A stretch of DNA of 64,000 nucleotides, from the NCBI GenBank assembly GCA_050485425.1, contig JBJHBJ010000002.1, positions 1 to 64,000 of the forward strand, given 5' to 3'. Positions 36,319 through 43,431 of this stretch are shown piece after piece. A program made the translations under genes and the position numbers. Every line of letters begins with the position of its first letter. The first letter of the stretch is position 1. Origin of the DNA: LSCE01 sp050485425. GTDB lineage: Bacteria; Pseudomonadota; Gammaproteobacteria; Nitrococcales; Aquisalimonadaceae. The notes beneath the pieces are model-generated. The model saw only the letters and a program-made list of their open reading frames with translations, was not told the DNA's origin and searched no databases.

Positions 36319-37111
36319 GCGCTCGGCAAAGGAACACCCGGTCAGGTTCATTTTTCTCCTCGTCCTGTTGACAGCCGCCGCCGTTCGGGGGGCTGCTGCG
36401 CAGGAGACGGCCATGATCACCGTCGGCGCGCCCCGCGGACTGGAACCGGTGCTGACGGAGTTGGTGGCCCAGTTCCGCAGGCAGGGCACGGGGGAGATTC
36501 AGGTCCGCTACGATGCTGCCGGCCGTCTGGTGGATGCCGTGATCGACGGGCAGGCAGTGGACGTTCTGCTGCTTGCCGGCGAGCGGCATCCCAATCGGCT
36601 CGGCGAAGAGGATCTGCTGGCCCGGGATGCCATTCCTATCGCCGAGGCACGACTGGCGCTGTATGTTCCCTACGGTGCGCCGTTGCGGGCGGACGACGGT
36701 CTTGAAGGCGTTGCAGCCGCGGTGCGCGGCAACCGGCTGGGGCGTTTCGTCATCCCGAATCCGGCGCGGTCCGCCTACGGCGCTGCCGCCCGGGCCGGGT
36801 TGCAGGAAGCGGGGCTCTGGAGCCTGCTCAGGTCTCATCTGTCCCTGGCTGACGATGCTGCCCAGGCCGCTCGGTTCGCCTCCGGCGGGAGCGCCCAGGC
36901 GGGGATTATCCCGGTCTACCTGGCGCGCACCGAACCGCTCGCCCGGCGTGGGCGGTGGGAGCCCATTGCTACCGGCTTGCCGGTGAGATACTCCGTCGTT
37001 CTCGTCGCCGGTCATGTACCGGACGCCCGGGGGTTCCTCGCTTTCCTGCAAAGTCCGGAGGGTCAGGAAGTCCTGGAACGACAGGGCCTTACAACCTATA
37101 CCCAGGAATAG
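36293..37111 (+). CDS. ModA-like periplasmic substrate-binding protein
   Basis: The 272-residue product has a hydrophobic signal segment (FIFLLVLLTAAAVRGAAA) and then a type II periplasmic binding protein like molybdate-binding ModA (LTELVAQFRRQGTGEIQVRYDAAGRL, AVDVLLLAGERH, FVIPNPARSAYGAAARAGL, SGGSAQAGIIPVYLA). The start is uncertain: the hydrophobic segment is preceded by a 15-20 residue polar stretch because the only good starts (ATG 36281 or 36293) lie inside the CMD gene. No ModB/ModC permease is adjacent. Molybdate binding would suit the Mo-cofactor genes elsewhere in the window but is inference; another oxyanion is possible. Confidence 0.78.
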   Translation: MRTTTWKTERSAKEHPVRFIFLLVLLTAAAVRGAAAQETAMITVGAPRGLEPVLTELVAQFRRQGTGEIQVRYDAAGRLVDAVIDGQAVDVLLLAGERHPNRLGEEDLLARDAIPIAEARLALYVPYGAPLRADDGLEGVAAAVRGNRLGRFVIPNPARSAYGAAARAGLQEAGLWSLLRSHLSLADDAAQAARFASGGSAQAGIIPVYLARTEPLARRGRWEPIATGLPVRYSVVLVAGHVPDARGFLAFLQSPEGQEVLERQGLTTYTQE

Positions 37112-37145
37112 CGCGCCGCACTTCCCCGCTTGCCTTCCGGTTCCG

Positions 37146-37159
37146 TTGATCTGCATCAA
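37146..37159 (+). promoter_or_regulatory. Consensus FNR site upstream of the XRE-fumarase genes
   Basis: TTGAT-CTGC-ATCAA is a perfect FNR consensus palindrome. If used as a class II activator (-41.5) transcription would begin near 37194, with a weak CATGCT -10. A 12-bp palindrome TGCAGGCCTGCA (37209-37220) and GCGCACGC/GCGTGCGC (37243-37262) lie between it and the XRE gene and could be operators for the XRE protein. Confidence 0.7.
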
Positions 37160-37293
37160 GATGCGTATTTCCCGCGTCCCCCATGCTTGTTACCTGAGAG
37201 TTCCGGCATGCAGGCCTGCAACCGGCCCACCGGGGTTCATGAGCGCACGCGCCCGCGTGCGCGCACAAAATTTTGCCGAGAGGTATCGGGAGT

Positions 37294-37602
37294 ATGGATC
37301 GTTTATCAGTGGTGCAGCGCCAGGCCATGGAATACAGCCGCCGTCTGGGGCAGCGGGTACGCACGCTCCGGGGGCAGACGGGGCTGACACGCAAGGAGCT
37401 GGCCGAACGTTCCCGGGTTTCGGAGCGCTACCTGGCTTCCCTGGAACTGGGGCAGGCGAATCCGTCGCTGGAGATCCTGTTCCGCCTGGCCACCGCGCTC
37501 GACATCCGGTTCGAGCTGCTGGTCTGTCTGTCCTCTTCCGCCGCGGAAGGGGGCAGGGTCAGCGCGCCCGGAAAGCCGCTGAACTGCGCCGCCGCGTGCT
37601 GA
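37294..37602 (+). CDS. Small XRE-family regulator
   Basis: The 102-residue protein carries a Cro/CI-type helix-turn-helix (about 18-75: LGQRVRTLRGQTGLTRKELAERSRVSERYLASLE and LEILFRLATALDI). The short tail has two Cys (LNCAAAC), which could sense redox state, but this is speculation. GGGAG lies immediately upstream of the ATG with GAGAGG further up. It sits between an FNR site and the fumarase gene 115 bp downstream, so it may regulate fumarase. It is not a toxin-antitoxin gene by context. Confidence 0.82.
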   Translation: MDRLSVVQRQAMEYSRRLGQRVRTLRGQTGLTRKELAERSRVSERYLASLELGQANPSLEILFRLATALDIRFELLVCLSSSAAEGGRVSAPGKPLNCAAAC

Positions 37603-37628
37603 AAGGCGGGCATCGCCAGGCCGTTCTG

Positions 37629-37637
37629 TGGTATAAC
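37629..37637 (+). promoter_or_regulatory. Candidate extended -10 promoter for fumarase
   Basis: TGGTATAAC is a good extended -10; no recognisable -35 is present at 17 bp. It would give fumarase its own start in addition to read-through from the XRE gene. Confidence 0.4.
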
Positions 37638-37717
37638 CTCGCGCTGATTTCGGAACCGGCGGCTGCCTTCGTGCCTCATGCCGAGGCGGCCCTTACCGAG
37701 GCAAGCGAGGTGCGCCA

Positions 37718-39247
37718 ATGACCACCATCCGGCAGGACGACTTCATCCAGAGCGTCGCGGACGCCCTGCAGTACATCTCCTACTACCATCCCACCGATTT
37801 CGTGCGTGCGGTCACCGAGGCCTACGAACGGGAGGAATCCCAGGCGGCCAGGGACGCCATGGCGCAGATCCTGATCAATTCGCGCATGTGCGCGGAAGGT
37901 CGACGGCCGATCTGCCAGGATACCGGCATCGTGACGGTCTTCCTGAAGATCGGCATGGACGTGCGCTGGGATGCCACCATGGGTGTCGAGGATATGGTCA
38001 ACGAGGGCGTGCGTCGCGCCTACCAGCACCCGGACAACGTGCTGCGCGCCTCGGTCCTGCGCGACCCGGCCGGCAGCCGCAGGAACTCGGGGGACAACAC
38101 CCCGGCGGTGGTGCACATGCAAGTGGTGCCGGGGAAAACGGTGGACGTGGAAGTGGCTGCCAAGGGCGGCGGCTCCGAGGCCAAGTCCAAGTTCACCATG
38201 CTGAATCCCTCGGACAGCATTGTCGACTGGGTGTTGAAGACCGTCCCCACCATGGGCGCCGGCTGGTGCCCGCCAGGCATTCTGGGCATCGGCATCGGCG
38301 GGACGGCCGAGAAGGCCATGGTGCTGGCCAAGGAAGCCTGCATGGAGTCCATCGATATCCACGAGTTGAAGGCGCGCGGGCCGCGGAACCGGGTGGAAGA
38401 ACTGCGCCTGGAGATCTTCGAGAAGGTGAATCAGCTCGGCATCGGCGCGCAGGGCCTGGGTGGGCTGACCACCGTGCTCGACGTCAAGATCAACGACTAC
38501 CCCACGCATGCCGCGAACCTGCCGGTGGCCATGATCCCGAACTGCGCCGCCACCCGCCACGCACACTTCGTGCTGGACGGTTCCGGTCCGGCCGAGCTGG
38601 TGCCGCCGTCCCTGGACGACTGGCCGGAAATCACCTGGGCCGGCGCCGACAATGCGCGCCGCGTGAACCTGGATACGGTGACCCCCGAAGAGGTGGCAAG
38701 CTGGAAGCCCGGTGAGACGCTGCTGATATCCGGCAAGATGCTGACCGGTCGCGATGCCGCCCACAAGCGCATCGCCGACATGTTCGCCCGGGGCGAACCG
38801 CTGCCGGACGGCGTGGATCTGCGCAACAAGTTCATCTACTACGTCGGTCCGGTCGACCCGGTGCGCGACGAGGTGGTGGGCCCGGCGGGCCCCACCACGG
38901 CGACGCGCATGGACAAGTTCACCGGCATGATGCTGGAGAAGACCGGGCTCCTGGGCATGATCGGCAAGGCCGAGCGCGGTCCGGTGGCGGTGGATGCGAT
39001 CCGCAAGCACAAGGCAGTCTATCTGATGGCCGTCGGCGGCGCCGCCTATCTGGTATCCAAGGCTATCCGCAAGTCACGCGTGGTTGCCTTCGAGGACCTG
39101 GGCATGGAGGCGATCCACGAATTCGAGGTGGAGGACATGCCGGTGACCGTCGCCGTGGACTCCAGCGGTGAATCCGTCCACGAGACCGGCCCGAGAATCT
39201 GGCGCGAGAAGATCGGCAAGATCCCGGTGGTGGTCGAACCCGCGTGA
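37718..39247 (+). CDS. Class I (Fe-S) fumarate hydratase
   Basis: The 509-residue enzyme is a single-chain class I fumarase (fused alpha and beta parts, FumA/FumB type). The 4Fe-4S ligands are the cysteines in RPICQDTG, GAGWCPPG and NCAATRH. The C-terminal beta domain includes GPTTATRMDKF and the conserved TGGAAYL-like region (VGGAAYLVSK). It interconverts fumarate and malate in the TCA cycle; the cluster is oxygen-labile, which fits an upstream FNR site. E. coli FumB is likewise FNR-activated. FumA versus FumB cannot be decided. Confidence 0.95.
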   Translation: MTTIRQDDFIQSVADALQYISYYHPTDFVRAVTEAYEREESQAARDAMAQILINSRMCAEGRRPICQDTGIVTVFLKIGMDVRWDATMGVEDMVNEGVRRAYQHPDNVLRASVLRDPAGSRRNSGDNTPAVVHMQVVPGKTVDVEVAAKGGGSEAKSKFTMLNPSDSIVDWVLKTVPTMGAGWCPPGILGIGIGGTAEKAMVLAKEACMESIDIHELKARGPRNRVEELRLEIFEKVNQLGIGAQGLGGLTTVLDVKINDYPTHAANLPVAMIPNCAATRHAHFVLDGSGPAELVPPSLDDWPEITWAGADNARRVNLDTVTPEEVASWKPGETLLISGKMLTGRDAAHKRIADMFARGEPLPDGVDLRNKFIYYVGPVDPVRDEVVGPAGPTTATRMDKFTGMMLEKTGLLGMIGKAERGPVAVDAIRKHKAVYLMAVGGAAYLVSKAIRKSRVVAFEDLGMEAIHEFEVEDMPVTVAVDSSGESVHETGPRIWREKIGKIPVVVEPA

Positions 39248-39451
39248 ACCGGCTGCACGTGGGGCGCTCCGCCGGCCGCCTGGGTTCGGTGGTGCGTCCC
39301 GGGCTGGCTCCAGCGTAGGGTGTGCACCACATCGTGGTGCGCACCATTCCCCGCGATGGACCGGCGGATCAGCTTGGCCGCCGACACACCCGACACGGGC
39401 TCTCATCGGGGGTAGGGTGGAGGGAGGCGAAGCCGATATCCACCAGCCTGC

Positions 39452-39838
39452 TCACTCCACCATTTCCAGAATCGCCCCCACGATATCGCTCATGGAAATC
39501 AGTCCTTCCAGGCGGTTGCCGTTGGTGACAACCACGCGGCGGATGTCGTGGGTCACCATCATCCGCGCCACGTGCTTGGCATCCAGCTCGCCGGAGACCG
39601 TGATGACCGGTTTGGCGCAGACGTCGTACACATTCAGCAGGTCGATATCGCCTTCCTCGGCCACGATCGTCTTCAGGATGGTGGTGTAAGTCACCAGCCC
39701 GTATGCGTCGTGCTCGTTCTGCCTGTCCACCACCAGTGATTTGACGCCCTGTTGCCGCATCAGCGTCATCGCTTCGCGGATGGTCGCGAGCGGAGAAACC
39801 GTGACCACCTCGCGTATCATGATGTCCTTGACCAGCAT
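39452..39838 (-). CDS. CBS-domain pair protein
   Basis: The 128-residue protein is a stand-alone tandem CBS pair (about 1-60 and 70-128: MLVKDIMIREVVTVSPLATIREAMTLM and LISMSDIVGAILEMVE). CBS pairs bind adenosine nucleotides such as AMP/ATP or S-adenosyl compounds and act as regulatory modules. AGGA precedes ATG 39838; a longer start at 39877 would overlap the PII-like gene by 11 bp. It is the last gene of a DUF1538-PII-CBS unit on this strand. The 204-bp gap 39248-39451 shows nothing I can identify. Confidence 0.88.
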   Translation of the reverse strand: MLVKDIMIREVVTVSPLATIREAMTLMRQQGVKSLVVDRQNEHDAYGLVTYTTILKTIVAEEGDIDLLNVYDVCAKPVITVSGELDAKHVARMMVTHDIRRVVVTNGNRLEGLISMSDIVGAILEMVE

Positions 39839-39866
39839 GTGATTGTCCTGCCGTCGTTGTGAATAT

Positions 39867-40214
39867 TCAGATGTCATCGCGCAGCCGCTCTTCGAACCGG
39901 GTGATCTGCCCGGTATCGATACCGACGATATGCTCCAGCGGCAACGAGAAGACCACGCCGCGGGTATGGTCCACCAGTTCGAGTTCGCGCGACAGCGCTT
40001 TCAGCACCCGCAACGAGAGTTTTTTCTCCAGCACGAAGAGCAGAACCGACTGACTGCCCTCGTAGGTCAGGCCGAAGAAGGTCTTCTTTTCCTTGGCGCC
40101 GATGCCGCGGGCATTCAGGATGGTGACGCCGCCGGCACCTTCCTGCTTTGCGATGTCTATTGCCTGTTCTTCCAGATCCTCCGCCAGAATGGCGATCAGT
40201 GCGGAAAACTTCAT
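39867..40214 (-). CDS. PII-like signal transduction protein
   Basis: The 115-residue product resembles the PII/GlnB fold family: an initial beta strand (KFSALIAILAEDLEEQAIDIAKQEGAGGVTI), a T-loop-like region (ARGIGAKEKKTFFGLTYEG) and the second half VLLFVLEKKLSLRVLKALSREL. It is not canonical GlnB since the Tyr-51 uridylylation motif is absent. Its start overlaps the DUF1538 stop (ATGA), so it is translated with the membrane protein, as with PII-like proteins that control transporters. Confidence 0.82.
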   Translation of the reverse strand: MKFSALIAILAEDLEEQAIDIAKQEGAGGVTILNARGIGAKEKKTFFGLTYEGSQSVLLFVLEKKLSLRVLKALSRELELVDHTRGVVFSLPLEHIVGIDTGQITRFEERLRDDI

Positions 40215-41728
40215 GACGCCTGTCCTCTGAACCGTGTGTGAAGCTCCACTGCGATAGCGTAGAGCATGACCGTCACGATGGGGAAAATGGACGCGAACGC
40301 GATCAGACCGAAACCGTCGATCAGCACGTCGCGGCCGTCGATATGCGTTGCCAGGCCGATGCCCAGTGCCGTCACCAGAGGCACGGTGACCTCGGATGTG
40401 GTCACGCCGCCGAGATCGAAGGCCAGCGCGACGATGTACTGCGGCGCCAGCGCCGTGAGAAAAATGACCAGCACGTAGCCGGCCATGATGTACAGGTGGA
40501 TGGAATCGCCAGTGATGATCCGGTGGACACCCAGGGTGATACCGATGGCCACGCCCAACGCGACGAGAATGCGGATCACCGACCCGTTCAGCCTGCCCCT
40601 GGCCGCTTCCTCCGCCTGCTGGCCTACCGCGATCAGCGCAGGTTCTGCCATGGTGGTGGCAAAGCCGATGGCGAAGGCAAACAGGTACAGGAACAGATAA
40701 CCGTCCAGCCCGATCAACTGTTCGGCCATGCTGCTGCCAATGGGGAACAGTCCGAGTTTCAGACCCACCACGAAGGCATAAAGTCCGATCACGACCATGA
40801 TGAAACCAACGACCACCCGTGGCAGGTGGGCAATGGCCTTGCGCAGCACCAGATACTGGAACACCAGCACCACAAGGATGATCGGCGTTACGTCCCGGAC
40901 CATGTACAACAGATCCCGCAACAGATCCATCACCCAGCCGGAGCCGCCGGCGATGGCCTCCTCCGCGCCGAACTCCCGGGCCATGGCGGCGCCGTTGGCA
41001 ACCGCCGAGGGGTCGGCCTCGGCAAGGTTGTAGACGAGGATTCCGTAGAGCTGCACCGTGATCATCGGCACCATCACCGCCAGGGCGACCAGGCCGAAGC
41101 CGTCGGTCAGCGCGTTGCGCCCGCGGATGGACGAGGCGAGGCCGATCCCCAGTGCGGCAATCAGCGGCACGGTGACGATGTTGGTGGTCACGCCACCGGA
41201 GTCGTACGCCAGGCCGACAATCTCCTCCGGTGCGAAGAAGGTCACGATGACCACGGTGATGTAACCGCAGATCATGTACCAGTGCAGCGGGTGGCCGAAC
41301 ACGGTCCGCATGATGCCCATGGCCACCACAGCGCCCACCGAGACCGCCACGATGATGCGCAGTACCAGGCTGCTGATGCGTCCCTCGCTGATTGCCTCGG
41401 CCTGTTCGGCCACCGCAATCAGCGCCGGCTCGGCGATCACCGTGGAGAAGCCCATGCAGAATCCGAAGACCAGCATCAGCGGCAGGGAGCCCCGGCGTGC
41501 AAAGGCATTGGACAGGTTCTTGCCGATGGGGAAGATGCCCATGTCCAGGCCCTGCAGGAACAGGGCAACGCCCAGCACCACGATGCCCAGCCCCATCGCG
41601 ATGGACCAAAGGTCATCCGGGGCCTGCTGCAGGATCACCGCCTGGAAGAATGCCACCACCACGACGATCGGCAGCAGGTTTCGGAAGGCATGCAGCAGCG
41701 TGTGCCAGAAATCACTGACGTGCTTCAA
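40211..41728 (-). CDS. DUF1538 polytopic membrane protein with internal duplication
   Basis: The 505-residue protein is highly hydrophobic with about 12-14 membrane segments and matches the DUF1538 family. The two halves are repeats: AEPALIAVAEQAE and AEPALIAVGQQAE; YDSGGVTTNIVTVPL and FDLGGVTTSEVTVPL; GIGLASSIRGRNALTDGFGL and GIGLATHIDGRDVLIDGFGL. Such inverted or tandem duplications are typical of secondary transporters and channels. Function is unknown; the coupled PII-like gene and CBS protein imply regulated transport. It is first in the operon and lies 195 bp from a divergent TetR gene. Confidence 0.88.
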   Translation of the reverse strand: MKHVSDFWHTLLHAFRNLLPIVVVVAFFQAVILQQAPDDLWSIAMGLGIVVLGVALFLQGLDMGIFPIGKNLSNAFARRGSLPLMLVFGFCMGFSTVIAEPALIAVAEQAEAISEGRISSLVLRIIVAVSVGAVVAMGIMRTVFGHPLHWYMICGYITVVIVTFFAPEEIVGLAYDSGGVTTNIVTVPLIAALGIGLASSIRGRNALTDGFGLVALAVMVPMITVQLYGILVYNLAEADPSAVANGAAMAREFGAEEAIAGGSGWVMDLLRDLLYMVRDVTPIILVVLVFQYLVLRKAIAHLPRVVVGFIMVVIGLYAFVVGLKLGLFPIGSSMAEQLIGLDGYLFLYLFAFAIGFATTMAEPALIAVGQQAEEAARGRLNGSVIRILVALGVAIGITLGVHRIITGDSIHLYIMAGYVLVIFLTALAPQYIVALAFDLGGVTTSEVTVPLVTALGIGLATHIDGRDVLIDGFGLIAFASIFPIVTVMLYAIAVELHTRFRGQAS

Positions 41729-41784
41729 ACGCAGTCCTTGTTCGTTCGTGTGCCCGATGGAGCATACCGAGGTTGAGGGCTGCG

Positions 41785-41826
41785 AGCATAGGGTGGGGCG
41801 GGGACCAATGCCTTGACCTGGGGCAA
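41785..41826 (-). promoter_or_regulatory. Possible FNR-activated promoter of the DUF1538 operon
   Basis: On the minus strand TTGCC-CCAG-GTCAA (41813-41826) is an imperfect FNR-type site (one poor half-site). TATGCT (41785-41790) would be the -10, placing the site centre at exactly -41.5 from a start near 41778. The geometry is right but the degenerate half-site keeps this tentative. Confidence 0.4.
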
Positions 41827-41870
41827 GGAAGGTGTGCTCGCAACAACGGATGAAATACGCTACGCTCCCG

Positions 41871-41886
41871 GAGCGAGCGCTCGCTC
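41871..41886. promoter_or_regulatory. 16-bp perfect palindrome, probable TetR operator
   Basis: GAGCGAGCGCTCGCTC is a perfect palindrome 37 bp before the TetR gene at 41924. TetR-family regulators usually bind palindromes of this size near their own promoter. Confidence 0.55.
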
Positions 41887-41923
41887 GGATTTATGATTCG
41901 CTACTCGGAGTAGAGGTTTCCGC

Positions 41924-42655
41924 ATGGCCGCGGTCGGCTTTCGGCAGTTCAGCGAAGAGGTGGCGGCGTGGCAGCCGTCGTTGCTGCGGGAGGTATTCCA
42001 GCAGCACCAGCACCAGATCCGGGTGAAAAAGGAAGCAGTCGCCGTGGAGCGGCTGGAACTGATCTTCCGTACCGCGCTGGACATCAGCAACCGGCAGGGT
42101 TTCCAGGCCATGAGCGTGCGGGATCTGAGCGAGGCGACCGGCATCAGCATGGGCGCGCTGTATTCCTACATCGACAGCAAGGAAAGCCTGCTGGATATGA
42201 TCCTGTCGTACGGCGCCTGCGCAGCCGGCTGGGCGATGCGAGTACCTGATTCGGCCACCACGGCCCGGGAGCGGCTACGCTGGGTGCTGAGCGCCCACCT
42301 GTATCTCTCCGAGGTCATGCTGCCCTGGTTCTTCTTCTCGTACATGGAAACGCGGCACTTCAGCCGGCCGTTCCGAAAGCAGGCCATCGGCAGCGAACTG
42401 TGGACGGAAAACCTGGTGGCCGGCTACTTGCGCGAGGGTAACGAGAGCGGCGAGTTCGAGGTGGCCGATCCCGAACTGACCGCTGCGCTGATCAAACCGT
42501 TGCTGCAGGACTGGTATCTGAAACGCTGGAAATACAGGCGGCGCAACGTTGACGTGGAACACTACACCCGGACCGTTCTGGACTTTGTTGAAGCCTATGT
42601 GGTCCGCGACGCATCATCCCATGCATCACAACGACATCCTCGGGAGGAGTCATGA
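41924..42655 (+). CDS. TetR-family regulator of the acyl-CoA/oxidoreductase operon
   Basis: The 243-residue protein has a TetR HTH (about 40-90: RLELIFRTALDISNRQGFQAMSVRDLSEATGISMGALYSYI) preceded by a 35-residue Gln/Glu-rich extension, and a C-terminal ligand domain (ETRHFSRPFRKQAIG). AGAGG precedes the ATG. Its stop overlaps the SDR gene start (ATGA), so it is the first gene of a five-gene run concerned with acyl-CoA oxidation and quinone or enone reduction. The likely ligand is an acyl-CoA, by context. Confidence 0.9.
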   Translation: MAAVGFRQFSEEVAAWQPSLLREVFQQHQHQIRVKKEAVAVERLELIFRTALDISNRQGFQAMSVRDLSEATGISMGALYSYIDSKESLLDMILSYGACAAGWAMRVPDSATTARERLRWVLSAHLYLSEVMLPWFFFSYMETRHFSRPFRKQAIGSELWTENLVAGYLREGNESGEFEVADPELTAALIKPLLQDWYLKRWKYRRRNVDVEHYTRTVLDFVEAYVVRDASSHASQRHPREES

Positions 42656-43416
42656 AAAAGGATCTGTTTGACCTGTCCGGAAAGATTGCCCTGGTCACCG
42701 GCGCCAGCCGTGGCATCGGTGAGGCCAGTGCCCGGCTGCTGGCCGCGCACGGTGCGCACGTGATCGTCTCCAGCCGCAAGCAGGAGCCCTGTGAGGCAGT
42801 GGCCGCGGCGATTCGCGAGGACGGCGGCAGCGCCGAGGCCCATGCCTGCCATGTGGGCGACATGGATCAGATCACCGCCATCTTCAAGCATATCCAGGAC
42901 AAGCACGGCCGGATCGACGTTCTGGTCAACAACGCCGCTGCGAACCCGTATTTCGGCCATATCCTGGATACTGACCTGGGTGCGTTCTCGAAGACGGTAG
43001 ACGTCAATGTCCGAGGCTATTTCTTCATGTCCATCGAAGCCGGCAAGATGATGCGCGAGCAAGGCGGCGGCGTCATCCTGAACACCGCCTCGGTGAACGG
43101 CATCCGCCCGGGCGACATGCAGGGGATCTATTCCATCACCAAGGCTGCTGTCATCAACATGACCAAGGCCTTCGCCCGCGAATGCGGCCCGCTGGGTATC
43201 CGCTGCAACGCGCTGCTGCCCGGACTCACCCGCACCAAGTTCGCCTCGGCACTGGTGGAGAACGAGGAGATCTACAAGCGTGCCGTCCAGCAGATCCCGC
43301 TGCGCCGGCATGCGGAGCCGGAGGAGATGGCCGGCACCATTCTTTACCTGGTATCCGACGCATCCAGCTACACCAACGGCTCCTGCGTCATCGTCGATGG
43401 TGGAATGCTGGCCTGA
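42652..43416 (+). CDS. Short-chain dehydrogenase/reductase
   Basis: The 254-residue classical SDR has the cofactor motif TGASRGIG, NNAA, the catalytic Ser and YSITK (Tyr and Lys), and the C-terminal GSCVIVDGG. The Arg after the glycine motif and SSRK at the end of strand 2 favour NADP(H). It overlaps the TetR gene by 4 bp and precedes the acyl-CoA dehydrogenase by 15 bp. A 3-hydroxyacyl or similar alcohol substrate is likely from context. Confidence 0.92.
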   Translation: MKKDLFDLSGKIALVTGASRGIGEASARLLAAHGAHVIVSSRKQEPCEAVAAAIREDGGSAEAHACHVGDMDQITAIFKHIQDKHGRIDVLVNNAAANPYFGHILDTDLGAFSKTVDVNVRGYFFMSIEAGKMMREQGGGVILNTASVNGIRPGDMQGIYSITKAAVINMTKAFARECGPLGIRCNALLPGLTRTKFASALVENEEIYKRAVQQIPLRRHAEPEEMAGTILYLVSDASSYTNGSCVIVDGGMLA

Positions 43417-43431
43417 CCGGGGCGTGCCGAC

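Noticed and set aside
40215..41609. Possible long fusion upstream of the PII-like protein
   Set aside because: The extra region is an out-of-frame shadow of the DUF1538 gene rich in His, Arg and Gly; the PII-like fold starts at ATG 40214.
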